Below are positions 1 through 7,226 of a DNA stretch of 20,260 nt, one piece after another; positions within the stretch are counted from its first letter, which is position 1; each line of letters starts with the position of its first letter. Below the pieces are notes generated by a model. That model was not told the DNA's origin. It did not search any database and worked only from the letters and a program-made list of their open reading frames with translations. Location: the NCBI GenBank assembly GCA_905200645.1, contig CAJKLD010000035.1, positions 1 through 20,260 of the forward strand, written 5' to 3'. The position numbers and the translations under genes were made by a program. Origin of the DNA: an uncultured Phascolarctobacterium sp. (GTDB lineage Bacteria > Bacillota > Negativicutes > Acidaminococcales > Acidaminococcaceae).

Positions 1-2
1 TG

Positions 3-3000
3 CCGGAGGTTTATCTTGCCCGCGTGCGTGACGAGGATTTGACAGCAAGCGGCGCTTTAATAGTAGGCGGCGAGGTAGCGGTTTATTCCAAACAGGATAT
101 TGAAAATATCGGTGCTATCCGCGCGGACGGCAGCGTAGATTTGCACGGCAACAGCATTATCAATAAAGGCAGGGTAGAAGGCGAAAACGTTAATATTAAG
201 GCTGATGAAGCAATAAGCAACAGCGGCAGCATCCGCGCCAAGGTGGACGCTATATTGCAGGGCAAAAATATTACCAACGCAGCGACAACGGAAGCAAGCA
301 CGTATAAAGAATTAAACCAAAACAAAATTACCGGCACGGGCAGCATTACAGCCGGAAACAATCTAAGCTTAGCAGCAGAAGAAAATATTGCGAACAGAGG
401 CGGCGTACTAGCGGCAGACAAGGAGCTTAATTTGAAAGCCGGTAAAAATATTGACATCACCACAGTAGCCAACGAAAAGCATGTTGCCGTAGCCTATGGC
501 AGTTCCTCTGCGGAAATCCACAGCGTAGAAAACCGGCAGAGCGTGCTGGCAGGCGAAAATATAACAATTAACGCCGGTGAAAATGTGAGCGTCAGCGGCG
601 GTGTATTAAGTGCTGCCAAAAATGCGGAAATAAACGCAGACGGCGACGTAGATATTACGGCAGTAAAAGACCTTTACAGCGAAGAAAGCGAGGTAGGCCA
701 CCGCGGCGGCAGCAATTACTACCACGACCGAACAGTGGATGAAACGGTAAAAGGCACCAATATTGCCGCCGGAGAAAATATTACAGTCAATAGCGCAAAT
801 GATATCAACATAAAAGGCAGCAATGTAACCAGCGAAGCAGGAAAAGCCGCGCTGAACGCCGAAAACAATGTTAATATCCAAAACGAAAGCGAATACCATG
901 AGCGCTTACATGGAAAGCACGAAAAGGTAAGCGGCGTTTTGAGCAGCAAAACCACGGATGTTTATGACTACAGCAGTCAGAATACAGTTGTAGGCAGCAA
1001 TATATCCGCAAACGAGGTAGATATTATGAGCGGCGCAGATACGAATATTACGGGCAGCAACGTAGTAGCAGATAAGGATGTCAACATGCAAGCAGACGGC
1101 AGCCTGAACGTAGAAAGCGCGGAGCAGACCGGCGCAAGCGAATACATTAAATCCGTTAAAAAGAGCGGACTGTTAAGCGGCGGCGGTTTAGGTTTTACCA
1201 TTGGCAGGGAAAAACAAAAAGACCAATACGCAAACCAAAACAGCGAGCAAGTAGGCAGCACCATTGGCAGCATAGAGGGAAGCGTTAAGATGCAGTCTGA
1301 TAAAGACGTTAATATTAAAGGCAGCGACGTTATCGCTAAAGAAAATATTGAGATTGTCGGACAAAATGTAAATCTCGAAAATACGGACAGCGTTTATAAC
1401 GCGCAGGAGAAGCACGAATTTGAACGCAGCGGGCTTAGTGTGTCCGTAGGCGGAAATGTTATAGACAAGGTCAACGAAGCGGTAAATCATGTAGAGCGTG
1501 CAACGCAAGTAGAGGATAAACGTCTTGCGGCACTGCATGGCTACGAAGCTTATGATACTATAAATAAAAATATTGGTAAGCTGGAAGATACAGCAAAAGA
1601 CCCGACGCATAATCTTTCCCTTAACGTAAGCATTGGTACAACCAGGAGTAAGAGCGAAAGCAGCAGTACAACGGTTGTTGCCAATGAAAGCAATGTTAAG
1701 GCTAAAGGCGACGTTAATATTACCTCTACGGAAAAAGACATTAACATCAAAGGTAGTAACGTAGAGGGTGAAAACGTAAGCTTAAACGCAAAAGAAAACC
1801 TTAATATTACTGCGTCCGAAAATACGAATATAACAAAGGAAAATTCCAAATCCAGCAGCGCCAGTGTAGGCGTGGGCTTTGACCTGGCAACAGGCAGCGT
1901 AAACAGCATTAGTATAAGCGGCAGCAAGGCTAAAGGAGAGGTAGACGCCAACAGCACGACCTACAACGAAAGCACTGTTAAAGCGGATAAAAATTTGGAC
2001 TTCGCCAGCGGTAAGGACACTAATATTAAAGGCGGCACGCTAAGCGGTGAAAGGGTAACCGGCAATGTAGGCGGCGATTTGAATATTGAAAGTAAGCAGG
2101 ACAGCAACATCTATGAAGAAAAGAATACCTCTGCCGGAATTGGTATAGGCATTTCTGTAACCGGAGAAGATATTCCCAACAAGACCGGCGTATTTGGCAG
2201 CGTCGGCAGGAGCGAAATCGACAGCAAATATGACAGCGTAACGGAGCAGAGCGGCATTTATGCGGGCAAGGAAGGCTTTGATATTTATGTCGAAAACAAT
2301 ACCGACCTTAAAGGCGGCATAATTGCCAGTGAAGCAGAAGCGGACAAAAACAAAATCTCTACCGGCACGCTGACATTTGAAGATATTCACAACAAGGCTG
2401 AATATGAAGCCGGAAGCGTAGGCGCGAATGTTAATATCAATAACGGCGCTGAATATAACGAAAAAGGCGTAACACCTAATATTGGTATGCCTGCAAGCGG
2501 TGACGCTGAAAGTACAACGAAGGCAACTATCTCCGAGGGCGAAATTGAAATTCGTGATAAGGACAAGCAAAAACAGGATATTTCTAGCTTGAACCGTGAT
2601 ACGCAGAATAGTTTGAATAAGCTTGGAGAAATCTTTGATAAAACAAAGGTTGAAGAACGTCAAGAACTGGCGGGATTATTTGGTGAAGTAGCCTTTAAGC
2701 AAATTCACTATATGAATGGTACTGCTGAGCAGAAAGCATTGTACCACGCGTTAGTAGGCGGCATTATGAGCAAGCTTACCAGTGGAAATTTCTTAGCAGG
2801 CGCAAGTGCAGCAGCAATTAACAAGCTTGTTATTAAAGAAATAGAAAAAATTGCCGGTAAAGACCCTGCAATGATGCAATGGCTTAGTGCTGCTTTAGGT
2901 GGAGTAATTTCCGAACTGGTATCTAAAAATGCAGAAGCAGGTGCTGGTGCGGCATCTAGCGGAACAAAGAACAATGATTTGGATCAGGAGTTGGCTACCG

Positions 3001-3521
3001 AACTTGGTCATATACCAAAAACAGAAACAGAGGTTTTGGATGGAGCTGAGCAAAATTTAGATAATAAGTATGAGATTACAGCGGAAGATTTAAGTAATGC
3101 TATTTTTGGAAACACACTAACAACTGCTGGAGATAAATCGTTAGAAGCTATCTTGTCTAAAGATTTTCCTGACTATATTAAAATAGAATCTTATCCAGGA
3201 AGTAATAATGCTTTTAAAATTTACTACAATAGCGGCGGAAAAATGGTATCGTCCGTATTACAAAAAGTTCCAATAGCATCTGGAGGTTCTCTGTTAATAA
3301 AACTAAGTAATGATTATATTGATAAAAATGATGTTGATTGGGGAAAAGAAATTAGTAAATTTAGTGTTAATGAAAGTACTGGATATGCAGTAGGAAAAAT
3401 GATAGCTGGTCCTACAGGAATAGCAGTTGGAATAATTTTAGGAGGTGTTGTTGAAACATCAGTAGACAAATTATGGAATAGAATAGAGTCTTTCAAAAAT
3501 GGAGGTGTTCCTCTTGATTGA
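3..3521 (+). CDS. FhaB/CdiA-like two-partner secretion exoprotein, C-terminal part (5' end outside window)
   Basis: The frame is open through the left edge (first full codon at base 3), so the signal peptide and TPS secretion domain lie outside the window; the GTG at 24 is internal. Bases 3 to about 2500 encode degenerate FhaB-type repeats (variants of DVNIKGSNV, GENVSLNA, KDTNIKGG), expected to form an extended beta-helix on the cell surface. From about 2576 to 2990 comes a helical, Ala/Gly-rich pretoxin-like region (ISSLNRDTQN, FGEVAFKQIHYM, ALYHALVGGI, WLSAALGGVI), a known arrangement ahead of CdiA toxins. I see no VENN motif; NNDLDQE near 2970-2990 is the likely boundary. The last ~176 residues are more AT-rich, match no toxin family I recognise, and contain a Gly-rich hydrophobic stretch (GYAVGKMIAGPTGIAVGIIL, about 3381-3440). 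This suggests a membrane-acting contact-dependent inhibition toxin, which is inference. The gene overlaps the putative immunity gene. Confidence 0.88.
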   Translation, partial: PEVYLARVRDEDLTASGALIVGGEVAVYSKQDIENIGAIRADGSVDLHGNSIINKGRVEGENVNIKADEAISNSGSIRAKVDAILQGKNITNAATTEASTYKELNQNKITGTGSITAGNNLSLAAEENIANRGGVLAADKELNLKAGKNIDITTVANEKHVAVAYGSSSAEIHSVENRQSVLAGENITINAGENVSVSGGVLSAAKNAEINADGDVDITAVKDLYSEESEVGHRGGSNYYHDRTVDETVKGTNIAAGENITVNSANDINIKGSNVTSEAGKAALNAENNVNIQNESEYHERLHGKHEKVSGVLSSKTTDVYDYSSQNTVVGSNISANEVDIMSGADTNITGSNVVADKDVNMQADGSLNVESAEQTGASEYIKSVKKSGLLSGGGLGFTIGREKQKDQYANQNSEQVGSTIGSIEGSVKMQSDKDVNIKGSDVIAKENIEIVGQNVNLENTDSVYNAQEKHEFERSGLSVSVGGNVIDKVNEAVNHVERATQVEDKRLAALHGYEAYDTINKNIGKLEDTAKDPTHNLSLNVSIGTTRSKSESSSTTVVANESNVKAKGDVNITSTEKDINIKGSNVEGENVSLNAKENLNITASENTNITKENSKSSSASVGVGFDLATGSVNSISISGSKAKGEVDANSTTYNESTVKADKNLDFASGKDTNIKGGTLSGERVTGNVGGDLNIESKQDSNIYEEKNTSAGIGIGISVTGEDIPNKTGVFGSVGRSEIDSKYDSVTEQSGIYAGKEGFDIYVENNTDLKGGIIASEAEADKNKISTGTLTFEDIHNKAEYEAGSVGANVNINNGAEYNEKGVTPNIGMPASGDAESTTKATISEGEIEIRDKDKQKQDISSLNRDTQNSLNKLGEIFDKTKVEERQELAGLFGEVAFKQIHYMNGTAEQKALYHALVGGIMSKLTSGNFLAGASAAAINKLVIKEIEKIAGKDPAMMQWLSAALGGVISELVSKNAEAGAGAASSGTKNNDLDQELATELGHIPKTETEVLDGAEQNLDNKYEITAEDLSNAIFGNTLTTAGDKSLEAILSKDFPDYIKIESYPGSNNAFKIYYNSGGKMVSSVLQKVPIASGGSLLIKLSNDYIDKNDVDWGKEISKFSVNESTGYAVGKMIAGPTGIAVGIILGGVVETSVDKLWNRIESFKNGGVPLD
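2247..2391 (+). repeat. 145-bp direct repeat, copy 1 (inside exoprotein gene)
   Basis: In-frame segment of the exoprotein gene encoding QSGIYAGKEG...STGTLTFEDIH. It recurs at 3716-3860 with 11 mismatches over 145 bp and no gaps by my count (about 92% identity). The two copies flank the pretoxin region, toxin domain and first putative immunity gene. Confidence 0.95.
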
Positions 3522-3714
3522 TGACTTAATAGTAATATTTGGATATATATTAGGATTAATGCTAATGCTATTATTTGAATATAAAGTCGTTCCTAAGATA
3601 GGAAATACTCCTAATGAAAAAAATTTTTTTTATAAAAGATTTAAGTTTGCACAACTTGTAGTTTTGTTTAGAATATTATATTTAATTTATGTATTTTTAA
3701 AAAAAATTTTTTAA
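3514..3714 (+). CDS. Small membrane protein, putative immunity protein of the upstream CdiA-like toxin
   Basis: I place the start at TTG 3514 because GGAGGTG (3501-3507) lies 6 nt upstream. The in-frame ATG at 3499 would sit on the Shine-Dalgarno itself. This gives 66 residues and an 8-nt overlap with the end of the exoprotein gene, so translational coupling is likely. There are two hydrophobic segments: residues 5-23 (IVIFGYILGLMLMLLFEY) and about 45-62 (FAQLVVLFRILYLIYVFL), separated by a charged loop rich in Lys and Asn. The gene is very AT-rich and ends in an A/T run. Position right after a CdiA-type C-terminus and a membrane topology fit an immunity protein against a membrane-active toxin. 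No sequence family is recognised, so the role rests on context only. Confidence 0.62.
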   Translation: MIDDLIVIFGYILGLMLMLLFEYKVVPKIGNTPNEKNFFYKRFKFAQLVVLFRILYLIYVFLKKIF

Positions 3715-3715
3715 A

Positions 3716-3860
3716 CAGAGCGGCATTTATGCAGGCAAGGAAGGTTTTGATATTTATGTCGAAAACAACACCGACCTTAAAGGCGGCATAATTGCCAGCG
3801 AAGCAGAAGCAGACAAAAACAAAATCTCTACCGGCACATTAACTTATGAAGATGTTCACA
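3716..3860 (+). repeat. 145-bp direct repeat, copy 2 (displaced exoprotein fragment)
   Basis: Second copy of the 2247-2391 segment, starting 2 nt after the stop of the first putative immunity gene. Eight of its ten altered codons are synonymous; only Phe to Tyr and Ile to Val change the protein. That pattern suggests it diverged while still part of a translated homologous gene. Confidence 0.95.
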
Positions 3861-4218
3861 TATTATGAATACGGCTATCGTAATTTCTGATAGTGTATTA
3901 GAAAAAGGAATAGGTATAAAAAGTCCTACCGGAAAATTTAATGTAGTAATTGCTATTTATGATGACTCGAAAAAATACAGTGGTACGGATTTCGGTATTG
4001 CTGTCGCAAGTGATATTACAGGGTATTTTGCTGGCAATATGGCAGCAGGAGCTCTAGGAGGTGTTACTGCTGCAGAGACAGCAAATAATAACCCTATATT
4101 GGTAGTATATGGTACATATGTTGGTGTTAATACACTGGGTGGAATATTCGGCGATTCATTTAGTAAAGTATTAAAAGAAAATTTAGCTGACACTGATACG
4201 CAGAAAGGAATTAGATAA
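3716..4218 (+). pseudogene. Orphan CdiA-type C-terminal fragment (toxin-tail remnant)
   Basis: The displaced exoprotein fragment (3716-3860) has no start and ends at TGA 3866-3868. The following sequence is open in the next frame from ATG 3865 to 4218 (117 residues). That ORF has no Shine-Dalgarno before its ATG, so independent translation is doubtful. Its C-terminal half contains a Gly/Ala-rich hydrophobic region (DITGYFAGNMAAGALGG) resembling in character and position the TGYAVGKMIAGPTG stretch at the end of the intact exoprotein, and it is likewise followed by a membrane-protein gene. I read this as the tail of a second toxin module whose pretoxin region was lost. A one-base frame change at the junction separates the two parts. 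An expressed 117-aa protein cannot be excluded. Confidence 0.65.
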
Positions 4219-4625
4219 TGAATAATATGTGTATTAATGTTATGGGTATATTGTTTTGCATAGTTATAATTAAAATATATATCAATAATTTACAAAGAAA
4301 ATATTTTTACGATAAACAATACTTTTTTCCTTTTACTAGTGGCTTATGTTTATTCCTATTCTTTATGATTGGTAGTTTACTTGATTTTAATGGATACATT
4401 AAATTTATTATATATTTTTTCCCTCTTTGGATAATAAGTCCGACTCTTTTACTCTATGGATTACGTAGACTGATGATTTTAAAAATAAAAGAGGAAGAAT
4501 ATAATGACACTGTAGTAAAAAAATTTAATATTATAAATAGTAGGATGAAAACATTATATTGTTTATGTTTTTTGTCAGTAGCTCTTTTTATTTTTGTAAT
4601 TGTTGATAGTAGATTGAAATTTTAA
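4218..4625 (+). CDS. Four-helix membrane protein, putative immunity protein of the orphan toxin module
   Basis: The 135-residue product has four hydrophobic segments, about residues 8-22, 37-57, 60-82 and 112-130, with a Lys/Glu-rich stretch (KIKEEEYNDTVVKK) between the third and fourth. The ATG overlaps the upstream stop by one base (TAATG), with a modest AAAGGAAT about 8 nt before it. The gene is strongly AT-rich, like the preceding ORF and unlike the exoprotein repeats, consistent with lateral acquisition of the toxin/immunity pair as a unit. Retention of an intact membrane protein behind a broken toxin fits the common finding of orphan immunity genes at CDI loci. I recognise no family; the immunity role is inferred from order and topology. 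Confidence 0.55.
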   Translation: MNNMCINVMGILFCIVIIKIYINNLQRKYFYDKQYFFPFTSGLCLFLFFMIGSLLDFNGYIKFIIYFFPLWIISPTLLLYGLRRLMILKIKEEEYNDTVVKKFNIINSRMKTLYCLCFLSVALFIFVIVDSRLKF

Positions 4626-4661
4626 CTACTTAATATTGTCAGTGAACAGTAAGTAGTACAC

Positions 4662-4836
4662 ACAAGGCGATTATATTATCACGGAGCGAAGATTAGAGAT
4701 TTTAGACAGCAAGAGCTTAAAAGCATAGAAATCGAGCAATGTTTGAGCGCAGCGAGTTTTGCGAGATTTAGTGATGTTTTTGCTAGAAGCTGGCGTAAAA
4801 AAAGCGAGCTGAGCGAGTGCTAATATATCGCCTTGT
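4662..4836. repeat. Foldback (MITE-like) intergenic element, copy 1
   Basis: A 175-bp element with terminal inverted repeats: AAGGCGATTATATTATCAC at 4664-4682 and its near complement (GTGCTAATATATCGCCTT) at 4817-4834. A second copy lies inverted at 7836-8010. Best conserved are the ends and a core of about 48 bp (near 4720-4771, containing ATAGAAATCGAGCAATGTTT). No target-site duplication is obvious. It lies in the gene-free stretch 4626-5135, which otherwise holds a terminator and the sigma-gene upstream region. Confidence 0.85.
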
Positions 4837-4910
4837 CAAATTTTCCAACGTATGAGCGATTCTTCATGTCACGAAACGCGACTCGAAACAAATGTTTGCT
4901 TTAGAAATTT

Positions 4911-4942
4911 ACGACTGTAATTTTTTTACAGTCGTTTTTTTA
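4911..4942 (+). terminator. Rho-independent terminator
   Basis: Perfect 10-bp stem ACGACTGTAA / TTACAGTCGT (4911-4920 with 4926-4935), short T-rich loop, then a run of T. It separates the toxin/immunity region and the foldback element from the sigma-like gene. Confidence 0.9.
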
Positions 4943-5022
4943 TTGGCAAATTTTTATAAAAGTATAGTTTGTAACAGTTTTGGTAAATTTCTATAAAGCA
5001 TGACAAAATTATCATAAAATTC

Positions 5023-5051
5023 TTTCACATCAGAAAATAAAGCATTATCAT
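5023..5051 (+). promoter_or_regulatory. Possible promoter of the sigma-like gene
   Basis: TTTCAC (5023-5028), 17-nt spacer, TATCAT (5046-5051). The match is only fair and the surroundings are AT-rich, so chance is possible. Confidence 0.35.
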
Positions 5052-5055
5052 AATA

Positions 5056-5118
5056 TTGTCGACAAATATAGACGGGCCCGTCTTAATATGGCAAGCGTGA
5101 CTTTAGTCATACTTTGCC
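5056..5118 (+). promoter_or_regulatory. Three consecutive palindromes in the sigma-gene leader
   Basis: TTGTCGACAA (5056-5065) and AGACGGGCCCGTCT (5070-5083) are perfect palindromes. GGCAAGCGTGACT / AGTCATACTTTGCC (about 5090-5118) forms a hairpin that ends 2 nt before the AAAGGATG ribosome-binding site. The first two could be operators for dimeric regulators. The third could act in the RNA to modulate initiation. Confidence 0.5.
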
Positions 5119-5135
5119 CGAAAGGATGGGTCAAA

Positions 5136-5735
5136 ATGAAAACTAAACAAAGTCAACAATCAATCTATGTTTTTCGCTTAACACCAAAAGAAGTAAGAAG
5201 TTTGGTAAGAGCAGCACAAAAATTCGACCAAAGTGCAATCGACAGGCTGTGCAAGGCGTTTGAGCCTTTGATTTACAAGGAGGCGTATAGAAAGAATATT
5301 GTTAAAGCATTGGGAGTTGACGCGCTTAACACTGCGTGGGAGATTTTTTTGGAATATATTTATAATTATCGGCGTAAAAGCTTTAAAGAGCTGCCTGTGC
5401 TTTTAAAAATAAATCTACACTACGCAATGAACCATAAGGCCTTTCGTAACATATCGCTAGCAGTAGATGCCAGTTTGGATGCCGTGGATGAAAACGGACA
5501 CAAGCTTATTGAAATAAGTGACCGTAATTTGTGTATCAGTAATTTAGAAAATAAAAAGCTGGTAGAAAATTTATTGGCTAAGCTTTCAACAAAGCAGAAA
5601 AATGTAATTATAGCCACTATTATTAACGGCTATACGCTGGAAGAATATGCTAAATGTAAGGGAATAAAATACTCTGCGGCTTATCGTTTACGTCAACGGG
5701 CATTAGATATTTTACGTTTGGAGCTGGAGCAGTAA
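5136..5735 (+). CDS. Small sigma-70-like RNA polymerase factor
   Basis: The chosen start is ATG 5136 (MKTKQSQQ), with AAAGGATG (5121-5128) about 8 nt upstream; an in-frame ATG at 5088 has no such site and lies in a hairpin. Product is 199 residues. Residues about 20-105 look like sigma region 2 (FDQSAIDRLCKAFEPLIYKE, then a helix with ALNTAWEIFLEYIYNY). Residues about 148-195 look like region 4 with a helix-turn-helix (LSTKQKNVIIATIINGYTLE, then YAKCKGIKYSAAYRLRQRAL). No anti-sigma gene is adjacent. Small divergent sigma factors of this type are common on mobile elements. Here it heads a cluster with DUF1659, DUF2922 and YvrJ proteins; YvrJ is named after a Bacillus subtilis gene at the SigO/RsoA sigma locus, which makes the association suggestive. 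Target promoters are unknown. Confidence 0.72.
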   Translation: MKTKQSQQSIYVFRLTPKEVRSLVRAAQKFDQSAIDRLCKAFEPLIYKEAYRKNIVKALGVDALNTAWEIFLEYIYNYRRKSFKELPVLLKINLHYAMNHKAFRNISLAVDASLDAVDENGHKLIEISDRNLCISNLENKKLVENLLAKLSTKQKNVIIATIINGYTLEEYAKCKGIKYSAAYRLRQRALDILRLELEQ

Positions 5736-5919
5736 CTTAGATATAGAGCTTTAATATTCTAAATCTAAAATCGAAGCTTGTAGTATTAGCATACTATTTT
5801 ACTATATCAGTAAATATATACTAAGAACAAGGATGAATTTACTAACGTAAATTCTTGGATTTGAGGGGGCGAAGAAAAAAGGAAAGAAAAAATTTTAAAA
5901 AGAGAGGAAAAAAGAAGTC

Positions 5920-6031
5920 CTATTTACAATAAGGAGATTTTTGCCCAAAATCTTTACATCAAAAGAAAAAAATAAAATTTTTTTCAAAACCATGTAAAGA
6001 AATCGGCCTTTTTTCGCCTTATTGTAAATAG
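5920..6031. repeat. 112-nt nested hairpin in the sigma-amidase intergenic region
   Basis: Three concentric perfect stems: CTATTTACAATAAGG with CCTTATTGTAAATAG (5920-5934 / 6017-6031, 15 bp), TCTTTACAT with ATGTAAAGA (5951-5959 / 5992-6000, 9 bp), and GAAAAAAAT with ATTTTTTTC (5965-5973 / 5977-5985, 9 bp). The intervening arms are of equal length (16 nt). There is no T-run after it, so it is not a standard terminator. The rest of 5736-6099 is AT-rich, with a smaller stem GAATTTAC/GTAAATTC (about 5833-5852). Confidence 0.8.
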
Positions 6032-6048
6032 AGGGGCAAATAAAAAAC

Positions 6049-6079
6049 GCGCCGCCGACCTCGAAAATTTGAGCGGCGC
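6049..6079 (+). promoter_or_regulatory. Hairpin just upstream of the amidase ribosome-binding site
   Basis: GCGCCG (6049-6054) pairs with CGGCGC (6074-6079), with an inner CTC/GAG closure. The amidase Shine-Dalgarno AAAGGAG starts 5 nt later. The GC-rich stem contrasts with the A-rich flanks. Confidence 0.55.
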
Positions 6080-6099
6080 AGGCAAAGGAGCTGAAAATT

Positions 6100-6669
6100 A
6101 TGTTGATTATTGAACCTAAACAGTTGACCTTGCGGGAGCTGCACAATTTAGCGGCGGCTGCCAAGGGGAAAGTTGCAAGATTGTATCTGCACTGGACTGC
6201 CGGGCGGTACGCGCAAATTTTTGACGATTACCATTTGAACGTGGACGCGGACGGCGAGTTTTACCAAACATGTAAGGCGCTGGACGAAACAAAATCGCAC
6301 ACCTGGCGGCGCAATACGGGCAGCGTAGGAATTGCGCTGTGCTGTGCGTTAGGAGCGCAGTGCGGCGCGGACGGCGTGCCGATTTATCCTCAAGGCTACG
6401 CGCCTACGCGGGAGCAGATTGATAGATTGGCCATGATGATTGCGATTTTGTGCATTGTGCTGGCGATTCCGCTGGACGCGGAGCATGTGGCGACGCACTG
6501 CGAGGTGGCAGCTGTGGATGGCTACGGCATTGGCAGCGGCGACCCTGAACTGCGTTGGGATTTGTCGTATCTGCCGGATAAGGACGGCAGGATGCGACCG
6601 GGCGGGGAGCTGCTGCGGGAGCTGGCGCAAGGATACGCCGAGCGATTGCGAAAGCTCGACTTTAAATAA
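6100..6669 (+). CDS. N-acetylmuramoyl-L-alanine amidase (Amidase_2, endolysin type)
   Basis: The 189-residue product has the Amidase_2/PGRP-fold signature: LHWTAGRYAQIFDDYHLNV (residues 30-48), HTWRRNTGSVGIALCC (67-82) and THCEVAAVDGYGIGSGDPE (132-150). By family analogy His31, His133 and Asp148 (or Asp154) would bind the catalytic zinc, and the enzyme would cleave the bond between MurNAc and the stem peptide. There is no signal peptide or wall-binding domain, so it is a single-domain cytoplasmic enzyme that would need a holin or lysis to reach peptidoglycan, as in phage endolysins. AAAGGAG (6084-6090) lies 9 nt before the ATG. A YvrJ-like membrane peptide is encoded downstream at 8396 but not adjacently. 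GC content is clearly higher than in the sigma gene. Confidence 0.82.
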   Translation: MLIIEPKQLTLRELHNLAAAAKGKVARLYLHWTAGRYAQIFDDYHLNVDADGEFYQTCKALDETKSHTWRRNTGSVGIALCCALGAQCGADGVPIYPQGYAPTREQIDRLAMMIAILCIVLAIPLDAEHVATHCEVAAVDGYGIGSGDPELRWDLSYLPDKDGRMRPGGELLRELAQGYAERLRKLDFK

Positions 6670-6736
6670 AGTTGGCAAAAGTAAGGGTTTGGCGTTGTTG
6701 TTTGTTCGGCGTACCGGAGTTACGCCAGCGTTTGTT

Positions 6737-6934
6737 ATTCAACTTCTTTTGTTGCCAAAAGAAGTTGCAAGAAAAGCACGCGCTTTTGGAAGCGCGGGAA
6801 ACAACGGCTTTTTGCCTCGCCGCAAAAAGCCTGGCAAAAAGGGCTTTACCATATTCCCATTTTTAAAGTTCGTGGTTCCAGGTCATTTTGGCTCGCGGTG
6901 CGAAGCTTTGGCGGTCTACCGCAAAGTGAATTGT
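6737..6934. repeat. Long inverted intergenic repeat, copy 1
   Basis: Pairs in inverted orientation with 8087-8328. The ends are best conserved: one end is a hairpin CAACTTCTTTT-GTTGCC-AAAAGAAGTTG (6740-6767) followed by CAAGAAAAGCACGCG; the other is a block around 6868-6934 containing GTTCCAGGT and AAGCTTTGGCGGTCT. The middle is diverged and shorter here. Open frames across it (for example 6440-7126) are shadows. The remaining bases of 6670-7226 hold the structures listed next. Confidence 0.85.
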
Positions 6935-7044
6935 ACGCTGGCGCGCTACCATAATCATTATTGCTGTGGTTGTTTGTTTTGCGAATTGACGTTATCAAGC
7001 CGAAGCCAGTGGGACTTACTGCCTGCAATTAAAGGCTCTTTTTG

Positions 7045-7093
7045 CATACTTTTTACCCTAAAGGGCACGCGTCTTGCCCTAAGAAAAAGTATG
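7045..7093. repeat. Imperfect inverted repeat upstream of the DUF1659 gene
   Basis: CATACTTTTT (7045-7054) pairs with AAAAAGTATG (7084-7093), and AGGGCA (7062-7067) with TGCCCT (7075-7080) inside it. No T-run follows. It overlaps the candidate promoter, so it could be an operator, a transcript end, or the margin of a repeat. Confidence 0.6.
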
Positions 7094-7102
7094 ATATATA
7101 AG
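7074..7102 (+). promoter_or_regulatory. Candidate promoter for DUF1659-DUF2922
   Basis: TTGCCC (7074-7079), 17-nt spacer, TATAAG (7097-7102). It lies inside the inverted repeat above and upstream of the two leader copies. Confidence 0.45.
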
Positions 7103-7107
7103 TCGCT

Positions 7108-7155
7108 CGTGCGCTTGCACGTCTGACGTAAAAATATATAAATCTGAAAGGAGGT
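7108..7155 (+). promoter_or_regulatory. Hairpin-plus-RBS leader, orphan copy (no gene attached)
   Basis: Hairpin CGTGC-GCTT-GCACG (7108-7121), then an A-rich spacer (ACGTAAAAATATATAAAT, 7126-7143) and a strong GAAAGGAGGTG (7146-7156). No ATG follows before 7227. The block repeats at a 65-bp period just downstream, so this looks like a tandem duplication of the leader. Confidence 0.65.
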
Positions 7156-7169
7156 GAATACAAGGCGCT

Positions 7170-7221
7170 GGCGTGCCGCCTGCACGCCTAACGTAAAAAT
7201 ATGTAAACCTGAAAGGAGGTG
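7170..7221 (+). promoter_or_regulatory. Hairpin-plus-RBS leader of the DUF1659 gene
   Basis: Hairpin GGCGTGC-CGCCT-GCACGCC (7170-7188), then ACGTAAAAATATGTAAAC and GAAAGGAGGTGA (7211-7222), 65 bp from the orphan copy. A third version precedes the YvrJ gene (8340-8390). Confidence 0.65.
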
Positions 7222-7226
7222 AAAGC

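Noticed and set aside
24..26. GTG at 24 as the true start of the exoprotein
   Set aside because: The frame is open to the window edge with the same repeat-like protein sequence, and no ribosome-binding site or signal peptide is present.
2247..3860. Repeats as a CRISPR array or insertion sequence
   Set aside because: Only two copies of a coding segment exist, with no spacers, transposase or terminal repeats.
6440..7126. 228-codon frame overlapping the amidase gene and repeat 1
   Set aside because: It is an Arg/Cys-rich shadow of the amidase in its first third and then runs through an intergenic repeat; no ribosome-binding site.
7146..7226. Tiny gene behind the orphan ribosome-binding site
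   Set aside because: No ATG before 7227; the only nearby GTG frame is seven codons long.
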